DNA from: Bacillota bacterium
GTDB lineage: Bacteria > Bacillota_E > Sulfobacillia > Sulfobacillales > Sulfobacillaceae
Direction of reading: 5' to 3'
Length of the DNA stretch: 5,704 nucleotides
Assembly (NCBI GenBank): GCA_021820645.1
Contig: JAKADJ010000172.1
Span: 1-5,704 of the forward strand
The notes below the pieces were generated by a model that saw only the letters and a program-made list of their open reading frames with translations, searched no databases and was not told where the DNA came from. The position numbers were made by a program, and so were the translations under genes. This document shows, in pieces, positions 1 to 5,664 of the stretch; the stretch's first letter is position 1, and every line of letters starts with the position of its first letter.

Positions 1-55
1 CACCACCCTCGAGTAGTCTCTCTTCCTCTCGATGTCGCAAACCTTTCACGACCAT
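1..55 (-). CDS. 5' end of an unidentified gene running off the left edge
   Basis: Reading leftwards from an ATG at 53-55, 18 codons stay open to the window edge and give MVVKGLRHREEERLLEGG. This basic, charged start is too short to assign to a family. A TATAAT hexamer lies about 20 bases upstream, so the leader would be only about 14 bases. The ribosome binding site is weak (GAGG very close to the ATG). The gene follows the CofE-like gene on the same strand and would be transcribed separately, or additionally, from this box. A second frame is also open over this stretch but has no start with a ribosome binding site, so the call is tentative. Confidence 0.35.
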   Translation of the reverse strand, partial: MVVKGLRHREEERLLEGG

Positions 56-75
56 CGCCTCGTCGTTTCTGCTCT

Positions 76-81
76 ATTATA
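76..81 (-). promoter_or_regulatory. Candidate -10 box TATAAT for the left-edge gene
   Basis: The minus strand reads exactly TATAAT here, and the box overlaps the stop codon of the CofE-like gene. The ATG of the left-edge reading frame is about 20 bases downstream. The hexamer 17 bases upstream (TGGGAA) matches the -35 consensus at only three positions, so the call rests on the perfect -10 box and its location. Confidence 0.35.
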
Positions 82-985
82 GCCGAGGTCGATCCACTTT
101 CCCATGTCTCCCCGAAGAAGGCTCGTGATTCGAGTTGCTGGTAGACGCCACTTCGTTACCAGCCCAGACAAAATCCCCATCACCAAAACCAGGCACGGGA
201 GTCAGGTAGCCGCCCGATTGCGACAACGGAAGGACGTCGGGCCATGGCTTTTCGGAACGCGTCACCGTCACTGGACGCAAGATACCCACTGGCGTACGCT
301 CTGCCCCTTGCCCCATCGGATTATCGCGTAATAACTCTTCAACCATCTCTTTTTGGAGCCCGGATGAGCAGGCCAACACTTCACTCCCGACATCGTTGAC
401 GTCCACTACCGCAACCTCTACGCCAAGGCGTTTACTCAAAGCGTCGACGAGATTTTGCGGGCGTTTCGGCGCTAGCACAATATACTGGTTAAACGGTGGG
501 ATTGTGGTAGGCCCAGGCCCATCGATTGCGGCGACTTGCCGCCCTGCAATCCGATAAAAGTCTCCGGAACGTCCGAGCACCCGATCGGCCGCACCCGCTA
601 TGGCCGCAAACAAAATCCGGTGCATCCCCACCTCTCGAATCGCCATTTCCATGGTCTCTTCGCGGCGTAGTCCCATGCCGTAACCCAGTTGCCGCACATG
701 CCGTGACAGAAATCTCGCCATGGGCCGCGGCTTTATACTTTTGACTAATACCGCTCGTCCCTCGGATATCGCGACAATTTTTTCTCCTAAGACAATGATA
801 TCCTGCGGTTTAACCTTTCCCACAAAATACGGGAGCAAGGTACGTTCTAACCGTTCTCCGGCCCTAACCAGATGCGTGCGCACCACAAACCTTTGATAAG
901 TTTGGGATCCCATTTCACGTGATGGTTTTTCAATCCATTCTCCGCGAGACCGATCCTCCATTGCGTCTGGTCCTTCATGTACCAT
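77..985 (-). CDS. Coenzyme F420-0:L-glutamate ligase (CofE)-like protein
   Basis: A 302-residue protein of the CofE superfamily. Established members add glutamate to coenzyme F420-0 using GTP; bacterial homologues outside F420 producers have unproven substrates. Visible family features are the early segment QDIIVLGEKIVAISEGR (61-77), a middle segment IDGPGPTTIPPFNQYIVLAP (154-173), VAVVDVNDVG (191-200) with acidic residues of the kind that bind metal, and DNPMGQGAERTPVGILRP (221-238) near the end of the fold. The first 30 or so residues and the last 40 (Ser/Asn/His-rich and basic) look like extensions outside the domain. No signal peptide or membrane segment is seen, so the protein is probably cytoplasmic. 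The start at 985 has AAAGGAG nine bases upstream; Met9 is a weaker alternative. No other F420 gene is in the window, so the family call is firm but the F420 reaction is not. Confidence 0.8.
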   Translation of the reverse strand: MVHEGPDAMEDRSRGEWIEKPSREMGSQTYQRFVVRTHLVRAGERLERTLLPYFVGKVKPQDIIVLGEKIVAISEGRAVLVKSIKPRPMARFLSRHVRQLGYGMGLRREETMEMAIREVGMHRILFAAIAGAADRVLGRSGDFYRIAGRQVAAIDGPGPTTIPPFNQYIVLAPKRPQNLVDALSKRLGVEVAVVDVNDVGSEVLACSSGLQKEMVEELLRDNPMGQGAERTPVGILRPVTVTRSEKPWPDVLPLSQSGGYLTPVPGFGDGDFVWAGNEVASTSNSNHEPSSGRHGKVDRPRL

Positions 986-994
986 AGACCTCGA

Positions 995-1001
995 CTCCTT
1001 T
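995..1001 (-). promoter_or_regulatory. Ribosome binding site AAAGGAG of the CofE-like gene
   Basis: AAAGGAG on the minus strand lies nine bases before the ATG at 983-985. It supports the longest start over Met9, whose upstream sequence is poorer. Confidence 0.6.
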
Positions 1002-1047
1002 ACGTCACATAGTAGCTTTCGTACTCTACCCTATGCCGACACGGATA

Positions 1048-1086
1048 CCTTGCCACACGGTAAAAGCCTCGAACCTCTTGGCAAGG
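1048..1086 (-). repeat. Perfect 8-bp inverted repeat in the leader of the CofE-like gene
   Basis: CCTTGCCA (1048-1055) and TGGCAAGG (1079-1086) are exact reverse complements around 23 bases, and the loop can form a further GGU/ACC pairing. The element ends about 60 bases before the CofE-like start codon and no U-run follows on either strand, so it is not an ordinary terminator. It could be an RNA stem in the leader or a protein-binding site. The rest of the 986-1203 gap holds no convincing promoter: the best -10-like hexamers match at only four of six positions. Confidence 0.45.
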
Positions 1087-1203
1087 ATGGAAATTTACCC
1101 CAGGTGTGATGACCCTAAGGACTCCTAGCACATCCGCAATCGTCTTCAATGGAGTTCTAAGCCCTCGTCGACGCGTTGTGGTTTGATTTCTCACCCCGCA
1201 AAG

Positions 1204-1241
1204 AAAAAAGCCCGGCTTCCATAAGGGAGCCCAGGCTTTTT
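1204..1241 (-). terminator. Intrinsic terminator of the aldolase gene (usable from both sides)
   Basis: A GC-rich hairpin with loop ATAA is built from GGCTTCC and GGGAGCC, with outer GCC/GGC pairs. Six A residues flank it on the left and five T residues on the right, so each strand gives a stem followed by a U-run. It begins about 14 bases after the aldolase stop codon, which makes it that gene's terminator. It separates aldolase transcription from the CofE-like gene on the same strand. Confidence 0.85.
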
Positions 1242-1254
1242 ATCCGAAAAACGA

Positions 1255-2160
1255 TTATCCTGGATACTGCGCGACCAAATGATGAATCTCTTGGGTCAGT
1301 TCCATAGCGTCCGCGTAGGATTGTTGCCACACGTTACGGCCAAAGATGAGACCCGTAGCGCCTGCTTTCATGCAGGCCTCGGCTTTAGCCAGACTCGCCG
1401 CTTTGGTCCCTTTATCACCCCCGGCAAAAATAACCAGAGACTTTCCTGCCGAATGCACCACTTCTTCAAGTGCTGATTCCACGGTCCACTCCCGTTGGTA
1501 GGCCTTAGGTGCCTTGGTCAATTTGTCCGGATCAATTTTAGGCACGTTGAGCTTGATCACATCAGCTCCAAGTTCTTGGGCTACACGAGCGGCATAATCG
1601 ATGGCATAGATAGTATCCTTACCACCCTTTGCTTCAATGGCAGCTCCGCGTGGATACGACCATACCACAATCGGCATTCCGTAGCGGTCAGCTTCCTCGC
1701 GAACGGTGCGAAATTGTTCAAAGTCCTCGTCTTGACGTTCCGAGCCCACGTAGAGGGTATATCCTACCGCATCCGCTCCGAGCCGCACGGCATCTTCCAC
1801 AGACGCATTAAGCGGAGACAACGGCGCTTCATCGGACGGGATTTCGGTCTTGCCGTTGAGCTTAAGAATCAGGGGGATTTTCCCTGCATATTCCGGAAAG
1901 TACTTCAAAGCCAGCCCCACTTGCACAGCAATCGCCGAATAGCGTCCTTCTACCGCAATGCGAAACTGAAACGTAGGATCAGCGCTGTCCGGCGCCTCCA
2001 AAAAGTCACGCGGTCCATGCTCAAGCCCCTGATCGATGGGGAGAATCATGAGGGTACCGTTGGCAGGACCGGATCCATAGAGCAATCGATGTAATCGGGC
2101 TTTCTTCCCTGTCGCAAGATTTAACTGATCTAAATGAGTACGTGCAATATGCGCTGCCAT
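1255..2160 (-). CDS. fbaB: Class I fructose-bisphosphate aldolase, DhnA/FbaB type
   Basis: A 301-residue cytoplasmic enzyme that interconverts fructose 1,6-bisphosphate with dihydroxyacetone phosphate and glyceraldehyde 3-phosphate in glycolysis and gluconeogenesis. It is a (beta/alpha)8 barrel of the DhnA family, which uses a Schiff-base lysine and no metal. Counting from the ATG at 2158-2160, visible landmarks are ILPIDQGLEHG with Asp43, YPRG with Tyr169, ADVIKLNVPK with the expected Schiff-base Lys203, AGGDK (246-250) and the phosphate-binding TGLIFGRN (269-276). Length is normal for the family. The frame extends upstream to a GTG at 2194-2196 and an ATG at 2182-2184, but neither has a ribosome binding site. 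AAAGGA eight bases before the ATG at 2158-2160 decides the start. The gene has its own promoter and terminator, so it is probably monocistronic. Confidence 0.93.
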   Translation of the reverse strand: MAAHIARTHLDQLNLATGKKARLHRLLYGSGPANGTLMILPIDQGLEHGPRDFLEAPDSADPTFQFRIAVEGRYSAIAVQVGLALKYFPEYAGKIPLILKLNGKTEIPSDEAPLSPLNASVEDAVRLGADAVGYTLYVGSERQDEDFEQFRTVREEADRYGMPIVVWSYPRGAAIEAKGGKDTIYAIDYAARVAQELGADVIKLNVPKIDPDKLTKAPKAYQREWTVESALEEVVHSAGKSLVIFAGGDKGTKAASLAKAEACMKAGATGLIFGRNVWQQSYADAMELTQEIHHLVAQYPG

Positions 2161-2168
2161 ATCCTCAA

Positions 2169-2174
2169 TCCTTT
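2169..2174 (-). promoter_or_regulatory. Ribosome binding site AAAGGA that sets the aldolase start
   Basis: AAAGGA on the minus strand lies eight bases before the ATG at 2158-2160. The two upstream in-frame starts have no purine-rich sequence before them. The shorter 301-residue protein is therefore preferred. Confidence 0.6.
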
Positions 2175-2242
2175 CGGGTATCATGATCTGGGACACACAG
2201 ATGAACCGTGAGAGCGGTATGGAACTTCGTGAGAATATGAAG

Positions 2243-2270
2243 ATTGTACCATAATTGGTGGTCCCGTTAA
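2243..2270 (-). promoter_or_regulatory. Candidate promoter of the aldolase gene
   Basis: On the minus strand a -35-like TTAACG (2265-2270, four of six matches to TTGACA) and a -10 TACAAT (2243-2248, five of six matches) are separated by 16 bases. TG one base before the -10 box makes it an extended -10 element. The start site would fall near 2236, giving a leader of roughly 75 bases. The -35 box overlaps the first bases of the ribosome binding site of the divergent peptidase gene. Confidence 0.55.
2250..2255 (+). promoter_or_regulatory. Candidate -10 box CATAAT for the M61 peptidase gene
   Basis: CATAAT matches the -10 consensus at five of six positions and would start transcription near 2262, about 25 bases before the peptidase ATG. 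The sequence 17-18 bases upstream has no good -35 box. It lies inside the spacer of the oppositely directed aldolase promoter, so the two would compete. Confidence 0.3.
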
Positions 2271-2274
2271 GGAG
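2269..2274 (+). promoter_or_regulatory. Ribosome binding site AAGGAG of the M61 peptidase gene
   Basis: AAGGAG directly abuts the first in-frame ATG (2275), leaving no room for initiation there. The second ATG at 2287 is 12 bases downstream, slightly long but usable, and is therefore taken as the start. Confidence 0.6.
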
Positions 2275-2286
2275 ATGCTTTTAACC

Positions 2287-4047
2287 ATGCCCAACATAGC
2301 CCTAAATTACACCGTCACCATGCCCCGACCAACCACCCACCAATTCGAGGTGTTCTTGGTCATCAAAGGGGAGGTACCCCCCGATTTCGAACTACGTCTC
2401 CCCGCATGGACTCCCGGATCGTATCTGATCCGAGAATTCTCACGACATGTAGGCCCGGTGGTAGCACAGATAGCCGGGCAACCTGATACCGTTTGCCCCA
2501 AGATCAATAAAGACACCTGGTCGATACACTGTCCCGCCAACACCCAGGAAATCACGGTCGCGTATTCCGTTTATGCCTACGAACTCTCCGTGCGGACCAG
2601 CTATTTAGATGCCTTGCGCGGATATTTTAACGGCGCCAACCTATTTCTCTATCGCCCCGAATGGCAGCAATTACCGTGTACGTTGTCCGTCGTCGCTCCC
2701 GCGGAGTGGGATGTGGCCTGTGGCCTACCTCAGATCGGTGACCCCCACCAGAATACCTACTATGCCGAAAACTACGACATTCTCGTTGATTCACCGGTGG
2801 AAATTGGTCCCTTCCGACGCATTTCGTTTGAAGCCCTCGGCGTCCCGCATGATTTAGTCGTCACTGGCCATCCGGAAGAACTCGACATAGACCGCCTGAT
2901 CCCCGACTTGAAAAAAATCATCCAAACCACGGCGGCCATCTTTGACAACACTCTCCCGTATCCGTACTACCTATTTATCGTGCACCTGACCGAAAAGAAC
3001 GGCGGCGGATTGGAACATCGCAATTCCTCAAGTATTGACATCCCGCGCTTCCAATCCCACACACCGGAAGGGTATCGACGACTCTTGGGTCTTTTCGCCC
3101 ACGAATATTTCCATCTGTGGAATGTGAAGCGACTGCGACCTCAAAATCTCGGCCCCTTTGACTATCAGTCCGAAGTCTACACGCCTCTACTATGGGCGTT
3201 AGAAGGCATCACTGATTACTACGCCCCCCTTATCGTCGCCCGTAGTGAGATCCTCCCGGTGGAAGCGACGTTGACCGCTTGGGCCGATGCGCTCGCCAAG
3301 TTATCCGCCTTACCTGCGCGCCACTCTGTGTCTTTGGAGGAATCCTCACGAGATGCCTGGATTAAGTTTTATCGCCCCGACAGCAATAGCCCCAATTCGA
3401 CCGTGAGCTATTACCACAAGGGAGCCTTGGCTGGCCTCTTTATCGACTTGGAAATTAGACAAGCCACGCACAACCAAAAGAGCTTAGATACCGTCATGGG
3501 CCACTTGTGGGAGCAGTATCGAGACCAAGGCTACCCCACCGAGGCCTTCGAGGAGACCATCGTAGAAGTCGGTGGCGAATCTCTAAGGCCCATTCTAAAC
3601 CGCTATATACGGGGCACGGACTGGTTCGATGAATCGGTGTTGGCGAGTATAGGTCTCAAACTATCTCGAGACCAGAAGCCGTCGGAGACCCCCTCTCTAG
3701 GGTCTACCGGCATCCTATTACGAGCCAAAACCGAGCCTCCCATCATCCAGTCCGTTCTGGCTGGTAGTCCTGCTGAAGCTGCCGGATTGGCCCCCGACGA
3801 TGTCTTGATCGCTGCCAACGGATACCGGATTACCCAAGACAACTGGCCCGTATTCACCACACAATTAGGTCCTAAAATGCGTCTACATGCGTTTCATCAG
3901 GGGATCCTCACCACTGTGGATCTCAATGTCTTCGAACCCGAGCCCGATTGGTGGCACTTCGTGGCCATAGACAGCCCTGACATCAAAGCCGCCAAAGCCC
4001 GGTTTGAAAGTTGGATCGGGAGGTCCTATCCATTCGATAAAGCCTAA
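2287..4047 (+). CDS. M61-family (glycyl) aminopeptidase with a PDZ domain
   Basis: A 586-residue zinc metallopeptidase of family M61, whose characterised members remove N-terminal residues, with preference for glycine. Counting from the ATG at 2287, residues 4-170 match the N-terminal beta domain, including the typical LPAWTPGSYLIREFSRHV. The catalytic part has GGGLEHRNS (239-247), the zinc motif HEYFH (272-276, ligands His272 and His276, base Glu273), NVKRLRP (279-285) and ALEGITDYY with Glu306 as likely third ligand. A PDZ domain near residues 475-545 contains SPAEAAGLAPDDVLIAANG, where substrate ends may bind. Length and domain order are normal. No signal peptide or membrane segment is seen, so it is probably cytoplasmic. 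It stands alone between divergent and convergent genes. The exact substrate cannot be read from sequence. Confidence 0.92.
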   Translation: MPNIALNYTVTMPRPTTHQFEVFLVIKGEVPPDFELRLPAWTPGSYLIREFSRHVGPVVAQIAGQPDTVCPKINKDTWSIHCPANTQEITVAYSVYAYELSVRTSYLDALRGYFNGANLFLYRPEWQQLPCTLSVVAPAEWDVACGLPQIGDPHQNTYYAENYDILVDSPVEIGPFRRISFEALGVPHDLVVTGHPEELDIDRLIPDLKKIIQTTAAIFDNTLPYPYYLFIVHLTEKNGGGLEHRNSSSIDIPRFQSHTPEGYRRLLGLFAHEYFHLWNVKRLRPQNLGPFDYQSEVYTPLLWALEGITDYYAPLIVARSEILPVEATLTAWADALAKLSALPARHSVSLEESSRDAWIKFYRPDSNSPNSTVSYYHKGALAGLFIDLEIRQATHNQKSLDTVMGHLWEQYRDQGYPTEAFEETIVEVGGESLRPILNRYIRGTDWFDESVLASIGLKLSRDQKPSETPSLGSTGILLRAKTEPPIIQSVLAGSPAEAAGLAPDDVLIAANGYRITQDNWPVFTTQLGPKMRLHAFHQGILTTVDLNVFEPEPDWWHFVAIDSPDIKAAKARFESWIGRSYPFDKA

Positions 4048-4071
4048 GATCGACGGGGGATAGACATTTTC

Positions 4072-4129
4072 TGCAAGCCTCTTTGGGGTCTGGTGGGCCG
4101 ACTCGGCTCACCCATCCAGGGGGCTTGCA
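4072..4129 (+). terminator. Long hairpin after the M61 gene, without a U-run
   Basis: Starting 24 bases after the peptidase stop, TGCAAGCC (4072-4079) pairs perfectly with GGCTTGCA (4122-4129). CTTTGG (4081-4086) pairs with CCAGGG (4116-4121), and GGTGGGCCG (4092-4100) pairs with CGGCTCACC (4104-4112) around an ACT triloop. Three pairs are G.U on the plus strand and would be A.C mismatches on the minus strand, so the structure suits the peptidase mRNA. No U-run follows. It is either a poor intrinsic terminator or a stem protecting the 3' end. The remaining bases to 4180 show nothing else clear. Confidence 0.55.
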
Positions 4130-4180
4130 CTTAACATATCTACCGGTTTATATTCCGAAAGACCGCATAGACTCTCTAAG

Positions 4181-5239
4181 TCAGTCACTTTTCCCTCGTA
4201 TCGCGCGTTCGTGATCCAAAAGCCATCGCTTGCGGGCGAGGCCTCCACCATAGCCGCCCAGTTCCCCATTGGCGTTAATTACTCGGTGGCACGGAATCAT
4301 AATGGCACAGGTGTTAGCTCCATTGGCCCGGGCAACCGCCCGATACGCCAACGGCTCGCCTATGGCACGTGCTACCTCGGCGTAAGACCGGGTCTCTCCC
4401 AACGGGATTTTTTGCAGGTGATCCCACACCCGCCGTTCAAATGGGCTACCTAGCGCATGAAATGGTGTCTCAAAATCGGTGCGATGCCCCGCAAAGTACT
4501 CGGCGATTTCCCGTTCCACTAATGCCGTGATGGCCGTCTTCCCAGGCAGAATCGGCGCGTTGGTCTTTTGCCGGAGCCGTTCGATTTCTCGTTCAAGCCC
4601 TCGCCGATCCACAAATTCCAAGAGATAAAGCACGACCTCGTCGGCAATCGCCAGCATGGGCCCAAGGCGGGTATCCATCCAAGTCGCATGGAGCACTCGA
4701 GACCTATCCGATAGACTTGGTGCCGCTCCCATGATACGGGAAAAGGCGTCCCGAAAACCGCTTCCTGATTCATACCCTGCAGCCAATTGAGCTTCGATGA
4801 CTTTGGCCCCCGAACGAATCTGCTCCATCGCCATGCCGATGCGCCGTGATCGGGCGTATTCTACAAAGGTCATTCCAAAGCGCTTTTGAAACTGTCGGCG
4901 CGCAGTACTTGCATGGATGGCCAACTCATCAAAATCATGGTCTGTCCACCGCTTCTCAGGATTGGCTTCCACCGCATCGACCAATCTACGAATCGTTGGC
5001 GAGACGTCATCTGGATGAGACAGGGGACGGCAACGCTTACACGGTCGAAATGAAGCAAGGAGAGCCGCCTGTGCGGTGGGATAAAACTCGCAGTGTTCAA
5101 ACTTCGGCTTACGGGCGCTACAAGTTGGACGACAGAACACCCCGGTAGTCGTGACCCCCACATAGAAAACTCCTTCGTAACTGGTTTGCCTCTCCAGTAG
5201 GGCTTGATAATACTCTTGGGCGGTAGATGGAGAAATCAT
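4181..5239 (-). CDS. ada: Ada: alkylation-response regulator fused to O6-methylguanine-DNA methyltransferase
   Basis: A 352-residue protein that removes methyl groups from DNA onto its own cysteines and, in E. coli, activates alkylation-repair genes once methylated. The N-terminal zinc domain has FCRPTC and CKRC, with Cys36, Cys40, Cys67 and Cys70 matching the four zinc cysteines of E. coli Ada; Cys36 is the expected methylphosphotriester acceptor. Residues about 80-180 form an AraC-type DNA-binding region. The C-terminal domain carries IPCHRV with acceptor Cys317, plus Tyr286, Arg300, Asn309 and Glu344 at the positions of MGMT active-site residues. All key residues are present and length is close to the 354 residues of E. 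coli Ada. The ATG at 5237-5239 follows AGAGAGG by nine bases. No alkA or alkB is adjacent in the window, and no clear terminator follows on its strand. Confidence 0.96.
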   Translation of the reverse strand: MISPSTAQEYYQALLERQTSYEGVFYVGVTTTGVFCRPTCSARKPKFEHCEFYPTAQAALLASFRPCKRCRPLSHPDDVSPTIRRLVDAVEANPEKRWTDHDFDELAIHASTARRQFQKRFGMTFVEYARSRRIGMAMEQIRSGAKVIEAQLAAGYESGSGFRDAFSRIMGAAPSLSDRSRVLHATWMDTRLGPMLAIADEVVLYLLEFVDRRGLEREIERLRQKTNAPILPGKTAITALVEREIAEYFAGHRTDFETPFHALGSPFERRVWDHLQKIPLGETRSYAEVARAIGEPLAYRAVARANGANTCAIMIPCHRVINANGELGGYGGGLARKRWLLDHERAIRGKSD

Positions 5240-5248
5240 GTACGATAA

Positions 5249-5255
5249 CCTCTCT
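5249..5255 (-). promoter_or_regulatory. ada: Ribosome binding site AGAGAGG of ada
   Basis: AGAGAGG on the minus strand lies nine bases before the ada ATG and supports that start. Confidence 0.5.
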
Positions 5256-5259
5256 TTAC

Positions 5260-5321
5260 AATCTCTACGGCCATCATAACCGGATCCATAGCAATCGAAC
5301 GCCGAAAATTGAGCAGAGATT
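5260..5321. repeat. 7-bp inverted repeat flanking the ada promoter
   Basis: AATCTCT (5260-5266) and AGAGATT (5315-5321) are exact reverse complements and bracket the candidate ada -10 box. They could be half-sites for a regulator, but seven bases over this distance can also occur by chance. Confidence 0.25.
5273..5278 (-). promoter_or_regulatory. ada: Candidate -10 box TATGAT of ada
   Basis: TATGAT on the minus strand matches the -10 consensus at five of six positions and would give a leader of about 28 bases. No good -35 box lies 16-18 bases upstream, which would fit a promoter needing an activator such as methylated Ada itself. I see no copy of the E. coli Ada box AAAGCGCA. Confidence 0.35.
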
Positions 5322-5348
5322 TTTAATGTTGGATAGGAGGATTTTGTG

Positions 5349-5549
5349 ATGGGCCGATGCTGGCCGAAACAATTCCCACTGGTGCCCGACGAACGGCTAG
5401 CATCAATGGGGTGTCAGCAGTTCATCGTGAAAAGCTATATCAGACTAGGCTTCTCTGATGTACGTGATGCACCGCAAGAGTGTGGTGGCCAGACCCTTGC
5501 GGCGCAGTGTACGTTATGTCCATCACTTGCCTCGATGAGACAAGACTAA
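5349..5549 (+). CDS. Small unrecognised reading frame with a strong ribosome binding site
   Basis: A 66-codon frame begins with ATG at 5349, eight bases after a perfect AGGAGG (5335-5340); a GTG at 5346 is an alternative. The product begins MGRCWPKQFPLVPDERLASM, is rich in cysteine, and resembles no family I know. There is no signal peptide or membrane segment. After the TAA stop the same frame stays open to the window end, so this could be a gene broken by a stop codon. The inverted repeats that fill this region argue against ordinary coding, and the binding site may be a coincidence. It would be transcribed divergently from ada, about 110 bases away. Confidence 0.25.
   Translation: MGRCWPKQFPLVPDERLASMGCQQFIVKSYIRLGFSDVRDAPQECGGQTLAAQCTLCPSLASMRQD
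5375..5410. repeat. Nested hairpin with CCCACTGGTG and CATCAATGGG arms
   Basis: The arms at 5375-5384 and 5401-5410 pair over ten positions. One imperfect pair is G.U on the plus strand and the other is G.U on the minus strand, so each strand keeps one mismatch. The loop contains a second small stem, CCG/CGG around ACGAA. It is part of the inverted-repeat cluster on the right side of the window. Confidence 0.3.
5439..5459. repeat. 6-bp hairpin ATCAGA/TCTGAT
   Basis: ATCAGA (5439-5444) and TCTGAT (5454-5459) are exact reverse complements around nine bases. It directly abuts the next hairpin, leaving no gap. Confidence 0.3.
5460..5512 (-). repeat. 10-bp hairpin, better paired in minus-strand RNA
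   Basis: GCACCGCAAG (5469-5478) pairs with CTTGCGGCGC (5496-5505). The only imperfect pair is A.C on the plus strand but U.G on the minus strand. One more pair extends the stem (T5468 with A5506), and beyond a small internal loop GTAC (5460-5463) can pair with GTAC (5509-5512). The role is unknown. Confidence 0.4.
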
Positions 5550-5572
5550 GCTGCATGTTTCAAGAACGATTT

Positions 5573-5587
5573 CGGAGACGAGTCTCC
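5573..5587. repeat. Short near-palindrome GGAGACGAGTCTCC
   Basis: GGAGA and TCTCC (5574-5578 and 5583-5587) are exact reverse complements around CGAG, a loop size suited to a tight hairpin. It lies between two longer hairpins. Confidence 0.25.
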
Positions 5588-5622
5588 ATTAGGCGGGCGC
5601 TCAAGAGTATTCGGGGCCATGA

Positions 5623-5664
5623 CAAGAGACCAGCACGGCCCCATAGGTCCGTACCAGTCTCTTG
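5623..5664 (-). repeat. 16-bp hairpin fully paired only in minus-strand RNA
   Basis: The arms 5623-5638 and 5649-5664 face each other around ten bases. As minus-strand RNA all 16 positions pair, three of them G.U (arms CAAGAGACUGGUACGG and CCGUGCUGGUCUCUUG). As plus-strand RNA those three become C.A mismatches. No U-run follows on the minus strand, so it is not a standard terminator. On the plus strand a T6 run lies 22 bases further on (5687-5692), and TACGG before it could also pair with CCGTA of the right arm. The pattern points to a structured minus-strand RNA. Confidence 0.45.

Noticed and set aside
1060..1085. GGTTCGA on the minus strand, resembling a tRNA T-loop
   Set aside because: The flanking bases do not form a T-stem and no acceptor or anticodon arms are present.
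1000..1194. 64-codon minus-strand frame upstream of the CofE-like gene
   Set aside because: It starts at a GTG with no convincing ribosome binding site, close behind the terminator U-run, spans the inverted repeat and ends over the ribosome binding site of the next gene. The product is not recognisable.
1495..2094. 199-codon plus-strand reading frame opposite the aldolase gene
   Set aside because: It lies wholly antisense to a gene with clear aldolase motifs, and its translation shows no family features. It is a by-product of the aldolase codon pattern.
2182..2196. Upstream GTG and ATG starts of the aldolase gene
   Set aside because: Neither is preceded by a ribosome binding site, whereas the ATG at 2158-2160 has AAAGGA at eight bases.
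4519..5163. Minus- and plus-strand frames of 84-100 codons inside ada
   Set aside because: They overlap the conserved Ada domains in other frames and have no motifs of their own.
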